A stretch of DNA of 64,000 nt from Allolobophora icterica (Eukaryota > Annelida > Clitellata > Crassiclitellata > Lumbricidae). Shown in pieces: positions 33,018 to 45,435 of the stretch; positions within the stretch are counted from its first letter, which is position 1; the number at the start of each line of letters is the position of its first letter. The position numbers and the translations under genes are program-made. The stretch spans positions 72,949,426 through 73,013,425 of the forward strand of contig OY744606.1 of the NCBI GenBank assembly GCA_963556255.1, given 5' to 3'. The notes beneath the pieces are model-generated. The model was given only the letters and a program-made list of their open reading frames with translations. It ran no database searches and was not told the origin of the DNA.

Positions 33018-33654
33018 AATAATTTATTAAGGGTTCTTTTCGAAAATCTGATATTTCGATCGAGTTTCTTTTTGATGGAAAGATGATTTTCTCTTTCGAC
33101 TTATAAAAAGTTATCAATTTCATGTTCAGATTAGAAATGTTCATAATAAAAATCAAATTGAATACACATTTAAAAGAAAACGAGATTGCATTTTGAAGTG
33201 GAAAAATTCATTAAATATCTGTGACAGACAGTGTCCACATGTCCTGTATCCATTCAGTATCAAATTCAAATCTGAATTAAAAAAATTTGGGTTTTCGACA
33301 ATTTTAGTTTTTTGCATTTGTTAGAGTCATAGAAATTTTCTGAGGGTGGGGTAATTTTCTTTGACATAATTTTGTTAGGGGGTCCTTGAATCTTTGACAG
33401 TTGTTGACAATGGGAAGAGATATAAAAACTTCCTAAAATTTGTTGACATGATTAATCGATGATCAGGCGAAACGCCATTGGGACCAATTGTAACTATGTA
33501 CTAACTAAAATTAACTAAAATAAAAGTCCAGTAACTATAACAGTAACTATAAGTTAATAATACTAACTATAACTGTAACTATAACTAAAATGAAAAACCA
33601 TTAACTATAACTGTAACTATAACTAAAATAAAATCTGTAAGGAGAATCACACTG
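32747..33654. mobile_element. hAT-type non-autonomous element (CAGTGTGATTCTC ends)
   Basis: 13-bp perfect terminal inverted repeats CAGTGTGATTCTC and a perfect 8-bp duplication ctctgggg at 32739-32746 and 33655-33662. Subterminal arrays are of GTTAACGATAACG and AACTATAACTGTAACT type. An (ATT)n run at about 32950-33020 lies inside. Confidence 0.93.
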
Positions 33655-33662
33655 CTCTGGGG

Positions 33663-35316
33663 CAACCGGAAACAGGAAAGAGCGGAAGCGCATTCATGGA
33701 GAGAAATGATGATTAATCCTATTGGGAAATTCAGCCATACCCATTTGGAGTTTGAGGGCCAAACTGGACATAATTGCTGGTAGATCAACCTAACAGTGTC
33801 TAACGCGTGTTACATAATATTATCTACCTGTGCTTCGAGAAGTAAACCCGAACATAGACGTATTAGGTCTATGCATAGACTAGCCTATCAAGATAAGCCT
33901 GCCGCCTGTTGATATGAATTCACCGCGCGATTAGCACTCACGTACTTCCCGGGTTAAGACTGAACTAGCTGTAACCCGTGAAAAATCAAGGTATGTAAAT
34001 TTACTTTTGAGCGCCATTGACTGGTGACTTTGTGATATAGGCCTAGGTGGCCAGCCGGCGTAATTGAGGGAAGGAGAGTAGGCCCTCCCTCCTTTCCCCT
34101 CTCACTAACGGCATGAAGGCATGGAGGGAGGGAGTTAACGGCCCTCCGTCCGTGTAGTTATGCGACGAAATAAGAGACAGACGGGACATCGAAAATTATA
34201 TTAGTGGATAGCTACGTTAGGCCTACACGGCAAAAGCAAAGCACGTGTTATGTGCACTCGAACATGCGAGTTATGAGTTTTCGCCTAAACTGTTTTTAGA
34301 GGCCTGTAAGGCTGTAGGTAAAACTGTGACACTTCTAATAGTAGGCCCTAATGGCTTTTAGGCTACCTTGTTTTTTCCTTCAGATTACGACCTAGAATCA
34401 CTTCTCCCTGCGAAATAGCAGGCCTCTATTTAGATTCAAATTCGAAGCCCGTAGCTTCAATATTAAGAATGTAGGCCCTATTCTGTTTTGGGTGCACGGT
34501 GATCAATACTAATTAAAATACTACCAGAGTGTGTTTTAATAAAAATTAAATGCAAAAACGCCCACGACTCCACGTGTATTACAATTGGCAAATATACCCA
34601 GACAAACACGTTCATTTGGTCCGTTGCGGACCCATACTGTGCCACTGGTGTCTGTTGGTGGTCTGTTATAGGCCCAATGTGGGCCCAACAGAAGTGACTA
34701 CCAGAGTAGACTTAGTGTCGTTTTCGAAAATCCCTTATTTAGATCGCTTCAGAAAACAGAAACCGAAACCGGGACTTACCGCAGCTGCTATAAATAGCAC
34801 CGCAGTGAAGAAACACATAAACATCCTAGTCATGCATTTTGCATGGAGTTCTACGCGTTAGCTTTCCAGCCCCACTCGAGGAGAACAGGACCTGGTCTTT
34901 TGTTTGGTCTTATAAACAAGTTCATTTAGCAGTGAATTTTAACATGATAAACGCAAAAATTACGAACAGGGTATCAGTGGTAGTACTGAACTCTAAAATA
35001 TAATCGTACTGAACTGAGCGAACATATAGACCTTGGCCTATAGGCGTATACGAGGCTATCATGATAATATCAGTGAGCGATTATCAGTGCGTCGTATTTT
35101 GCGAAATATTGTAAATAGTATTAACGCTGGTTGGTGCTATTCACTTCTCCAGAAGACTGACAGTATCCTAGACGGGTTCTTTACCGATCTGGACGACTAT
35201 AGATTCAACCAAAGATGGAGAGGACCCTGAATCAAAATCGATCTTCGAGGTAGGATGCAAAGATTGCAAACGTGAAATTGGGACTTGGGAGTGATTTTGC
35301 CAAGTTCATTTATGAG
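33663..35316. other. Intergenic DNA between the divergent genes; no gene supported
   Basis: Contains several TAGGCCTA-type words and a short open frame (34550-34861, +) with no family resemblance. An untranslated first exon of the ZNFX1-like gene could lie here or further right, but nothing marks it. Confidence 0.4.
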
Positions 35317-35766
35317 CATGGGCGCCCGCAGGATTTTTTGCAGGGGGGTCAGTCACGGCCGGGAGGGGGGTTAATTGCGTAACATATAAATATGTAATTG
35401 AAAACTAAACAAATCACATAATTGCACTGTCTCAATATTGCTTATTATTATTTATTAGTCTTTTGCAATACTTATCAACTGAACGTTGCAAAATCAAACA
35501 AACAGTCTATAGTTTATTTCTCACACTTTATTACTCTTTTCTCTAAATAACTTCAATGGCGGTCCGCTAGATATTAAAGTACTTTCTTTAGTATCAATTT
35601 TATTTATTTAAAATTTAGGCTAGTTGCAATCCTCGGTATTTACAGTGATGGGATCTCGAGATGAACTGATCTAGTTTCTCTCCTCCCACTCTGAAAGCCC
35701 ACACACTAAATATTATGTATATACGTGTGTTTGTGTGTGTTAATGTAGGCTATATATGTATGTATG

Positions 35767-35815
<49 letters not shown>

Positions 35816-36393
35816 CAGCTGTCTTAATAATTAGCTGTCCTATGTCTCATCTATATGTCCAAGTTCCAACACTCTTCCCCCAGTTTTGTATGATGATATA
35901 ATTATTAAATTGCACTTGCCACCATCAAAGGTTCATACCGCTACGGATTAACCAAGGAGAAATCCTATCTCTCAGCAGATAACATCTCTGTAGCTTTCAG
36001 ATCCAGAGACAAAGGTTTCCATTGTCCATGGATGATTCTCTTGGCAGTCGATTAGCTGACTAACCCGTCCGTAAGGTCAGAGGCTCAGAGCTGGCATTCG
36101 CCGGCTCTGGATAGGTTCCATATTAGGCCAACTGTGCTATCGGCGCCTTTGACGCCAGAGGTTGCCGGGCCCCTGCTATAGGCCTATTACAGTATTAGTA
36201 GGCCTATAGTAATTTATTATTAAGCAACTTGAAACTAAAGATAGAATTTACTAAGTGTTTTGAACAGAATCTTGTGACATTTTCAGCTTCATTTGCATGA
36301 TTAAACTTGTCGGAATTTATATTTGCATTAATGCAATATGATTTCCAGGGGGGGTCACGTGACCCCCCTTGACCTGTGCTGCGGGCGCCCATG
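35317..36393. mobile_element. hAT-like element with CATGGGCGCCCGCAG ends
   Basis: 15-bp perfect terminal inverted repeats CATGGGCGCCCGCAG and a perfect 8-bp duplication tttatgag at 35309-35316 and 36394-36401. GGGGGGTC-type runs lie just inside both ends. No transposase is visible. The interior holds a (TA)n run. Confidence 0.93.
35755..35813. repeat. (GTAT)n/(TA)n microsatellite
   Basis: ATGTATGTATGTATG followed by about 40 bp of TA, inside the element 35317-36393. Confidence 0.95.
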
Positions 36394-36619
36394 TTTATGA
36401 GGCCTATATGTCAGGCTGTAGGCATATTTTTTTTTATAAATATTCGGACTGATCATTTTATATTTTAGACTGACTGGTTTAATTGTTAACTAATAATTGT
36501 TACATGGTTTGATCACTGCCCCGTCTGCATGTCTGTTTGTAGTTCCCTTTTCATAAATAGGCATTATACTCACAACCACAACCTCCTATTCTAGAGGACT
36601 GATCTTGGTTTTGGTGCGC

Positions 36620-37250
36620 CATATGATTGGAAATGGGGTGGTATGCGTCTCCAAAAGCCTCTACCACCCAAATGCCCACCATGCCACCTTCACGTGGTAA
36701 CTCTGTTGATAACCAGTGTTTAATCTAGACGTCTTTTGGGGGGGGGAAATTTCCCCCCCAGGATTGAAGTTTCCCCCCCAGAACTCAGGAATATTGTAAG
36801 GCAGATACCTTTTTGTGGGGAAATTCCCCCCCCCCCCCCGAGAAACCTTGTTTCCCCCCCAGAACAGGGGGACTAGATTACACACTGGTTGATAACAGAG
36901 TGCGTGGTGGACGACCGAGCCCTCGCCGGGATATGCGAGCCCAGAGACAAGGAGTCGGAAGGAAGGACGATGAAAGACATCGACGCTTGGAGATGGTGTC
37001 TCGTTAAAAACACCGAGAGGAAGGCAACGGGAAACCACCTCTTTAAACTTCCCAAGACATACATGGAAAATGACGAACAAATCATAGAGGGGAGATTGGA
37101 GGGAAGGAGAAGGAGAGGAAGACCGCGACAGATGATGCTGGGATGGATGATTACCGAAGGATACAGCGGACTGAAGAGAAGAGCACAGCGAAGAGAGGAT
37201 TGGCGTCATTGGAAGTGGAAACCTGCCGAAGGGCAGAGAACTTAAAGAAA
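36620..37250 (+). mobile_element. RTE/jockey-like LINE C-terminal fragment, split by a MITE
   Basis: From 36897 the translation gives KATGNHLFKLPKTYMEN, IIEGRLEGRRRRGRPRQMM, LGWMITEGYSGLKRRAQRRE and DWRHW. This is the terminal EGxxRRGRPR...DRxxWR pattern of retrotransposon ORF2 proteins. The MITE 36714-36887 interrupts its left part, and I cannot define the left boundary well. Confidence 0.65.
36714..36887. mobile_element. hAT-like MITE (CAGTGTTTAATCTAG ends) with poly-C/G interior
   Basis: Left CAGTGTTTAATCTAG and right (reverse complement) CAGTGTGTAATCTAG. The 9-bp word gttgataac flanks both ends (36705-36713 and 36888-36896), so the duplication is 8 bp plus a chance base. The interior consists of AAATTCCCCCCCC and GGGGGGAAA tracts. 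Confidence 0.85.
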
Positions 37251-37589
37251 GAGAAGAAAGAATATGATTTGATGCCTTGTGCATTGGGCACGCCGGTGCG
37301 ATAGAAGCTATAATTACAATTGCAATTAAATATATCCGATCCCGTAAGGCCTAGGCTACGTGGTGATCTGGTCTATCTAGATATATGAATATACAGGCCT
37401 ACATAAGCTTTGTGCTAGAACCTTTCCTATTTTTTTCTTATATGTACTTTGTGCAAAACTTTCGGATGTAATATATTCTTCTATCGGCCTATCTGGACTT
37501 TCACCTGACATTTGGTCTTAGTTACAGAAGCTGCAGGCTATGCACAGTCTACCCTGCAAAGTGTAACGACACTCCGAGTTATGTTACAT

Positions 37590-37671
37590 GTGGGCGTGCA
37601 CTACATATGCTTTGTCTGATTTATAAATTTACAGTATTAAATCAGACAAAGTATATTTAGTGCACGCCCAC
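37590..37671. repeat. Long imperfect hairpin plus third copy
   Basis: GTGGGCGTGCACTACATATG... pairs with its inverted copy ending ...TAGTGCACGCCCAC, stem about 33 bp with few mismatches and a loop near 37625-37637. A third copy of the arm (ACTACATATACTTTGCCTGA) follows directly at 37670. 37251-37589 otherwise shows nothing. Confidence 0.8.
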
Positions 37672-37908
37672 TACATATACTTTGCCTGATTTAATACTGT
37701 AATCATCTACACCACTTCAGCTAGATCTAAAATCAAATATCGGCTAAAACTGCGAGATTCTTGATAGTTCAACAGATTCCAGAGACGTGTCCATGTTCAC
37801 GCGTTACTGCATGTGATATATCAGTCTTTAATTCACCAAACATTGGTAGCACAAAACAAGAATATTAAAATACATATTGCGCATTGCACGACAGTTATAT
37901 GGTGCATA

Positions 37909-38178
37909 CATGGGCGGCGATCCCGGGGGGGTCGAGGGGGACAAGACCCCCACCTTTAAGAGTGGGGGGGACACGCCATGCATCGGACCCCCAAATTTTG
38001 AAGAAACCCCAAAAAGAGGTCATCAAATTTTTTCGTGCTAGACTTATGAAATTTGTTCGCGCGTGAGCGCGAAAATATTTTGACCTTTTTTTTGACCAGA
38101 TCAGTTCAAAACTCTTTTTTGACCAGATCAGTTCAAGAATGTCCCCCCCCCACCTGTCAAACAAGATCGGCGCCACTG
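37909..38178. mobile_element. hAT-like MITE, 270 bp
   Basis: Left CATGGGCGGCGATC and right (reverse complement) CAGTGGCGCCGATC. A perfect 8-bp duplication ggtgcata lies at 37901-37908 and 38179-38186. It contains CCCCCACCTTTAAGAGTGGG and repeated TTTGACCAGATCAGTTCAA. Confidence 0.9.
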
Positions 38179-38186
38179 GGTGCATA

Positions 38187-39063
38187 TTCACAGCAGTTAT
38201 AACAGCGCATGCATGTTACAGGCTATATTTATCCTTAGAATAAACTGTAGATCAGTGACTCAAATTCATAAATGGCCGGAATTTGGGGCCGAAAATTTGT
38301 AGAAAATGCAGTTAGCCGGCCGACAGAGAAAATAAATTTGGCGGACGGATTAACGTCTAAATGTACAGAAAACTTGCAAGCGCCATATTAGCTAGATAAT
38401 TTTTTTAATTGAATGGTTTAATCAGAGTAGCCTAATAAAATTATGTGAAAATAACACGAAATAATAATTGTTACCCATTATATAACCGTGGAGTCAACTA
38501 GTCCGGCGCTCATTTATAACTCCCATTTCTGAACTCACCTAGGATTCTGTTGCAGCGATGAGCCCCACGTTTTGCACCGTCATCATCTAGGCGTACTCAA
38601 ACCAGAACTTTTAAAAACATTAATTTATATTTAAGCTAAATACCACCAGAATTGTGCCAACATACATAGTTCCTGCCAATGAGCCGATTTTCAATAAAAA
38701 AAATGCATCATAATGCTATAAGGTAATCAGCTGCGTACCCCTCCACTGCATTGGAAGGTGACGACGCTTTCCAGGTCCCCTAAAGCGCGCACTGGATCCT
38801 ACGGTGCGCCTCATCCTTGACCTTCCACATGTCATTAGCCTCCGCCGCCGCTGCTGCTATCACCCCTTACTATTGCATGACGGTAATGGACTCTGGAGTA
38901 GGGGCTAATGCAGGCACAAACTTGGGTAACAAAACAAATAATAACGCAAGTAACTGCACTGTTTAAGAAATAGTGTTGTTGGCAAAACAATATTATATAA
39001 CACATGTAGAGCTCTAATCTTGAACCATTCTATCATCCGCCTTCCAATCTTTCTTTTATACAG
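38187..39063 (+). promoter_or_regulatory. Intron ending in a 3' splice site before the ZNFX1-like start
   Basis: The sequence just before 39064 is CTTTCTTTTATACAG, a good pyrimidine tract and AG. A TAA at 39078 is in frame just upstream of the ATG at 39084, so the exon starts with a short 5' untranslated part. This implies an upstream untranslated exon, which I did not find. No other gene is seen in this stretch. Confidence 0.6.
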
Positions 39064-39083
39064 AAATGAAGCAAACTTAAACT

Positions 39084-42000
39084 ATGTTCCGCATATATTC
39101 TGACAGAAAAAGAAAATATGAAGCAGAGAATGAAGAAGTGCAGAAAAGGAAGACAAAGAAACCTCGAAAATGGCAAAACAAGTCTAAACGCGTAGAAGTC
39201 CAACAGAGCGATGGAACAAACACATCCGAAAACGACTGCTTTACAGATGCTGTGAACGTGAATAAACTTAGCAAGCTCATTCAATCCCCAGAACCTGAAG
39301 TCATCCTCGCGAAGTTGCTAACGCCAAGATTTGGGTTCATGGAACGGATAAATCGCGGTTCGACAGCGCAGACGCTCACTGAGACGCTGATTCAGGTGAT
39401 CTCAGTGGCATGCCAATCCACAAACACGGATTCCCTCATCAAACTGCTTTGTCACCTCAATGATAGCAAATTCATGAAAGTTGATCTTCTCCGATATCTG
39501 AACCTATTCATCACCAGTGAAGGGATGTCAGCTAAAATTGAAGTTCTTCAGAAAATTATTAGCATCCTTAGAAGTTTGGTTGGCAAATTTCCGAGAAAAT
39601 CTTTAGATACAGTCACACTGCTGTTGGCTCCAATCCATTATCTTAAGCATTCGAGAGGAATAGAAATTTCGATTGAGGATTTAGATGAAGAACTTATATC
39701 GGTACGACGGAACATTCAACTCAAGGTTCCGACACACGACTTGGAAAGAGAAGAGATATGCATGACCGAGGCGGAAAACTTCAAGTGGCTGACTACCGCT
39801 CCTACGTGTGATGACATAAAAGGAAAAGGAGATCCATACCTTCGCAAAAACAAAATCTGGTTTCGATACACTAATGTAAATGACTACCTCGACGTTCAGT
39901 TTAGACTGCTAAGAGAAGACCTCATACGTCCGTTGAGAGAAGGATTAGCAGAAGTTCTAGAAAGCAGAAAAGAAGGAACTGACAAGAAGAGAAAGAGTCT
40001 CATGAAAGTCTATCAGAAAGTTCAGATCGTCTCTTGGCGTTGCTCACCAAACGGCATTATCTATAAGATACACTTTGACACGAGTCGCCTGAAAAGAGTG
40101 AGGTGGGGCGCCGGTAAAAGACTTATCTTCGGTTCTATTGTCTGCTTATCAGCCGATCAGTTCCAGACGATGTTGATTGGAACAATCGCTGAAAGAAACG
40201 TCGAAGACCTTTGCAATGGTATTGTATTTGTGAGCTTTGAAAATGAAAACACTCAGGTCAATTTCGTCCAATTCAATTGCTCTTATGAGATGATCGAAAG
40301 TCCAGCCTATTACGAGCCGTATAAAAACGTACTCGGCGTCTTGCAGTACTTGGACGAGAAATCATTACCATTTCAAAGGTATCTACTGAATCACGGGCAC
40401 GACGATGTTCCTCCGCCAAAATACTTACTCAACAAAAGAGTTATATTCAACTTTTCATGCGCAATTAAGCGAGCTGACAAGAAATGTATCGAGCAACAAG
40501 ACGGATTACCATCCAGGAAAAAACACGCCCTCGTTCTGAATCAGAGCTCTTGGCCTAGTGCAGAGCAGTTTGGCCTAGACGATTCTCAATACGGTGCCCT
40601 GAAAGCAGCACTGACAAAAGAATTTGCCGTCATCCAAGGTCCCCCAGGAACAGGAAAAACGTTCATCGGAGTACTTATCGTACAGTTGCTGTTGGCTAAC
40701 AAAAACAGGCCCATTAGTTATTTTAAGAATCCATCTCCACACATAGAGCGCAACCGAGAACCTTTGTGGGACGGACCGATTTTGATTGTATGTTATACAA
40801 ATCATGCCCTTGATCAATTCTTGGAGGAAATCATCAAACATCATCCGGACAAAGTAGATAACAACAAGATCGTAAGAATTGGCAGCAGATGTTCGTCTGA
40901 AAATGAAAGCCTTAAGCGGTGTCAGCTTTATGAAATAAAGCGTAATTTGAGTTGGAGAAGCGAAATAGGTTGGACAAAGGGCAGATTGAGTGATATTGAA
41001 GATAACCTCACGTGCTCAGCAGCATTCGTAGAACTTGCACGAGAAGAACTTTTGCATGAAGACGTTTTAAAGGATTTCATGTCTTACGGTCAGTTTGAAA
41101 TGCTTACTCGAGCCAAGGGGTGTGAGCCTTCGGTTCTCTTGCACTGGCTATCCGACAGAAGAGGCAATGCTTGGCAGTCAGCTGTGTTACGTGACGATGC
41201 AGAAAACGCGCGTATTCTAGAGGATGCTGACTGCAATGAGGATCAATGGGGTGAACAGGTTGGGAGGCAAAGCGATGTCGATAATACAAAGTTGCTGTAT
41301 GATTTTGGAGGTTGCAAGGAGATAATGAGGAAAGAGGCATTTTTTAACGTTTCGCAAAGCGACATATACTTCGATCCGTGGCAGTTTCTGCGCAAAATAC
41401 GTCAACGGTTCCAAGATAAGGAGCCAATATATGAAGCCAATGTCTGGAATCTAAGTCTTGACAACAGATGGCGTTTGTACAACTTCTGGGTTTCGCTATG
41501 TATCGACGAAAAAATGGCAGAATGGCAAACAATGCTTCAGGAGTATTCACAGGAAAAGACACAGCTAGATGACACACAGAACAACGAACACTGCAAGATT
41601 TTGGCTGAGGCAGAAATCGTTGCAATGACCACAACTGTAGCTGCTAAAAACAACAAACTACTTAAGAGAGTAAAGCCTAAGATTGTGATTGTCGAAGAGG
41701 CGGCGGAAGTGTTTGAGGCTCACATCGTGGCCAGTCTATCTGAAGACTGCCAGCAATTGATCTTAATCGGTGATCATAAACAGCTGAGACCAAAACCGGC
41801 TGACGACCGCCTGGCAAAGCAATACTTGTTACATGTATCGCTGTTTGAAAGAATGTTGCGAAATAGAATGAACTGTGAATGTCTAGCAATCCAACATAGA
41901 ATGAGACCAGAAATATCGAAACTACTTGTTCCACATATATACAAGTCATTGCGCGACCATAGTAATGTTCACGAGTACGAAAATATAGCTGGAGTTATGG

Positions 42001-45000
42001 GAAACCTATTCTTCCTAAATCATAGCTTTGAAGAAAGCAGTGTAGACGATATGAAAAGTCATTCAAATGAACATGAAGCCTCATTTCTAGCGGCATTCTG
42101 CAAGTATCTGCTGAACATTGGATATTCTCCTGACAAAATCACCGTTCTGACTTTGTACACGGGTCAGCTGTTTCTCCTGAGAAAATACTTTCCAAAGAAG
42201 GACTTTGAAGGCGTCCGAATTACTCCAGTGGACAACTTCCAAGGAGAAGAAAACGATATAATCTTGTTATCTTTAGTTCGCAGCAATAAGAAGTGCAACA
42301 TAGGTTTTCTGAGCATACCGAACCGTGTGTGCGTTGCTCTTTCTCGGGCCCGCAAAGGTCTGTATATTATTGGAAATGGAGATCTGCTTCGTGATGCCAG
42401 CCCCCTCTGGCGAGATATCTTGAAAACACTGAAAGACGAAGGAAAGCTGGTTGAGAAGCTGCCTCTTGGATGCCGCAAACACCCAGATAATGTATTTTAT
42501 GTAGCATGCGCTGCGGACTTTAACAACGTTCCTGCGTATGGCTGCAACTCTCCGTGCGAATATCGTTTGGATTGCGGACACGTTTGCGAGAGGAATTGTC
42601 ACCCGTTTGATCAAAAGCACAAAGAATACAAGTGCATGAAAGCATGTGAGAGAAACCCAAAGCACTGTCCGTACGGTCATAAGTGTCAAAAGCGTTGTAA
42701 CGAATACTGCGGTGGGTGTAAAGTTCTTGTCAAAAGAACGCTATTAGTTTGTGAGCACGAGGCTATGATGCCTTGTTACATGAACGAAGGCGAATTCTTG
42801 TGTGAAGAAAGATGCAAAAAGGTATGCGAAGCAGGGCATCAATGCAGTAAAAGGTGCTGGGTGTATTGCGGATATTGCGTTGAGACAGTCACAAGAATAC
42901 TTACACTTTGTCAACACGAGGCCACTATGCCCTGCCATGTGAGCGAAAATGAATTCCTATGTAAAGAAAGATGTAAAGAAATATGTGAAGCAGGGCACCA
43001 ATGCAAGAAAATGTGCTCTGAGTATTGTGTAGACTGCATGGAACCTGTCACAAGAATACTAGCACTTTGTCAACACGAAGCCACGATGCCCTGCCATATG
43101 AACGAAGAAATGTACCTGCAGCGTAATAGCTGCCGTGTGCAGGTCGAAAGAGTTTTGGCAAAGTGCGGTCATCTTGCTCGTATGGCTTGCTCGCGTTCAG
43201 AATTCAACTACCCGTGTCTAGAAGCTTGTAATAAATCGTGTTCAGCTGGTCACGCATGTCAGAAAAAGTGTCGTGAAATCTGCGGAAAATGTGAAGTGCA
43301 GGTGGAGAAGGTTTTGCCTCGTTGTCAGCATAGAGTGAGTCTACCCTGCCATCAATCGGAAGAAACCTATGCCTGCAAGAACAAGTGCAGCAAGACATGT
43401 CCAGAAGGGCATCCTTGCCCGAAGCTATGTCACGATCCGTGTGGCGATTGTGAAGTCCCAGTCCTAAGAGCGTTACCCTTATGTGAACACGAGGCCAAAG
43501 TTGCCTGCCACGTGGTTTTGTCTGAGCACACATGTATGAAACCGTGCAAAAGACTTTGCCTATTTGGTCATAAGTGCCCTAAAATATGTGGAGTCAGTTG
43601 TGGAGATTGTCAGGTTAGAGTGACAAAAGTGCTACCGAGATGCAAGCATTCAAACAAGATAGAATGTTATCAATCGCCAGACGATGTGATATGCCTGTTG
43701 CCTTGCAAGAAATCGTTACCCTGTGGTCACAAGTGCCAAGAAATCTGTGGCGAACCAGACTGCACGGTTTTCTGTAAAAGGAAAGTTGAAAAGTTGCTTC
43801 CTTGTGAGCATAATGTGACAATGGAGTGTTTCGAAGACCCAGAAACGTATCAGTGTCGAAAGAAAATCGAGGTTACTACTTGCACGTATGGACACAAAAA
43901 GATGGCTGAGTGCTGTAATAGTGTACCAGACTTTTCTCAGTGCCAAACACTTGTTACGAAGACTTGCAGTACTAAGCTGCACAAATTCACAGTTTTGTGC
44001 AGCCTACAAAACAGTATCCAGTACAATCACGGCTGTCAGAAGAAATGCAATGTCAAGCTGAAGTGTGGTCATCGTTGCGGAAATATATGTCAACAATGTG
44101 TTACGGATGAAAGACATTCAGACTGCAATAACGTATGTAATAAGTACTATCCACTTTGTTCACACAAATGCCACCGTGACTGCGGAGATTTCTGCGGAAC
44201 ATGCTATGACATGTGGGAGATCAAGTGCCATCATCGTTCACTGGTGCAGGGATGCAATGCGCCCTATAAACCATGTGATAAGCCATGTCGTTGGTCCTGC
44301 CCGCATCAGAGCTGCAAAGCAATGTGCAGTCATCCATGCGATCGACTTCCGTGTAATGAACCGTGTCATAACAAAGTTAGGAAATGCGGACATGGGTGTG
44401 TAGGATTGTGCGGGGAAGTGTGTCCGCAAATATGTCGACTTTGTGACAATATTAAGCTTAAGGAAATGACTGAAGATCTCAGCGTCAAGATTACAGAAGA
44501 AAGCAGGTTTCTTATTTTGAAGCCATGTGATCATGTCGTTGAGAAAACTTATATGGACTCTTGGGTCAGAAGACACATGAAAATGTTACCTCCATACAAG
44601 CTCAACGGTTCGTTGTTCCTGAAGTGTCCCGTTTGTACCTCAAAAGTAAGTTATTGTCCACGGTACAACCGAGAAATGAAAACTTACGAACTCCACATAA
44701 ATATTGCAAAAGCAAGAATAATGGAGAGCAAAAACCTTGCCGGGGAGGCTTATAAATATACAGCATTCAACCGTTTTCATACAGATATACGGAAGGACAT
44801 TATGAAACATCCGATAAACTTGGGAACCTTTTGCCTTCTGTGCAAAACTCAAGCACTGCTGGATTCCCTTGGAGAAAATGACCGCCACAGCCTGATGTCA
44901 GAGGAAATTGCAAAGGCAATGCGTTCAAATGTTCTTTCCATAGACGGAGACCAGATTACAGTAGCTCCTGGCGTAATCAGAGTTTATAGGATGTATTTAG

Positions 45001-45282
45001 AAATGCAGGTATGCCGTCTAAAGAGGTGCACAAGAGGACCTAAACTTAAAATCATTGAAAGCTGTGAAGATATTTTCAAATCATTGTCTTCTATCGCCAC
45101 CGAAGAAGGTGATTTTCAGAAACTGTGGAATGCTATAGAAAAGGTTAACAGTCGATTGTCTACAAGACTGGACAGACGCGAAAGAAAAGACGACATTGAA
45201 GATTACATTCAACACATGAATCAATTTTACGACTTGGAACTGAATGCCAACTTCGCCTCTCAGTGGTTTTGCTGCACGAACG
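39084..45282 (+). CDS. ZNFX1-like NFX1-type zinc-finger helicase (large first coding exon)
   Basis: Resembles NFX1-type zinc finger-containing protein 1. In mammals this protein is a dsRNA-sensing SF1 helicase of innate immunity; in C. elegans it acts in inherited small-RNA silencing. About residues 50-215 resemble the ARM-like N-terminal region. DYLDVQFRLLRED follows at 267-279. SF1 motifs: Walker A GPPGTGKT (519-526), VEEAAE (870-875) in the DEAD-like motif II, GDHKQLRP (896-903), QHRMRPE (937-943), DNFQGEE (1050-1056) and ALSRAR (1085-1090). Residues about 1130-1787 are a Cys/His array of NFX1-type fingers. From about 2060 the sequence ASQWFCCTNG begins an RZ-type finger. The open frame continues to 45593, but a donor AACG|GTAAAG at 45283 fits the split of the RZ finger, so I end the exon there. 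It is an almost intronless coding region, as in ZNFX1 relatives. It could be a paralog rather than the ortholog, so I leave the symbol empty. The missing last exon is the main gap. Confidence 0.9.
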
Positions 45283-45288
45283 GTAAAG
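45283..45288 (+). promoter_or_regulatory. Predicted 5' splice site of the ZNFX1-like gene
   Basis: GTAAAG directly after ...TGC ACG AAC G. The split falls in the Asn-Gly of the WFCCTNG start of the RZ finger. Downstream translation is a microsatellite product and lacks the remaining Cys/His ligands. Confidence 0.6.
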
Positions 45289-45311
45289 TAACACGTAAAA
45301 CTACTCACGAT

Positions 45312-45435
45312 TGTCATATGTATGTATGTATGCATGCATGTATGCATGCATGCATGTATGTATGTATGTATGTATGTATGTATGTATGTATGTATGTATG
45401 TATGTATGTATGTATGTATGTATGCATGCATGCAC
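45312..45435. repeat. (ATGT)n microsatellite
   Basis: About 120 bp of ATGT/ATGC units just after the predicted donor, hence probably intronic. Its tetramer lacks stops in the gene frame, so the reading frame extends through it by chance. Confidence 0.95.

Noticed and set aside
34550..34861. 103-codon open frame as a first coding exon of the ZNFX1-like gene
   Set aside because: The ZNFX1-like frame has an in-frame stop (39078) between its acceptor and its ATG, so an upstream coding exon cannot continue into it. No family match.
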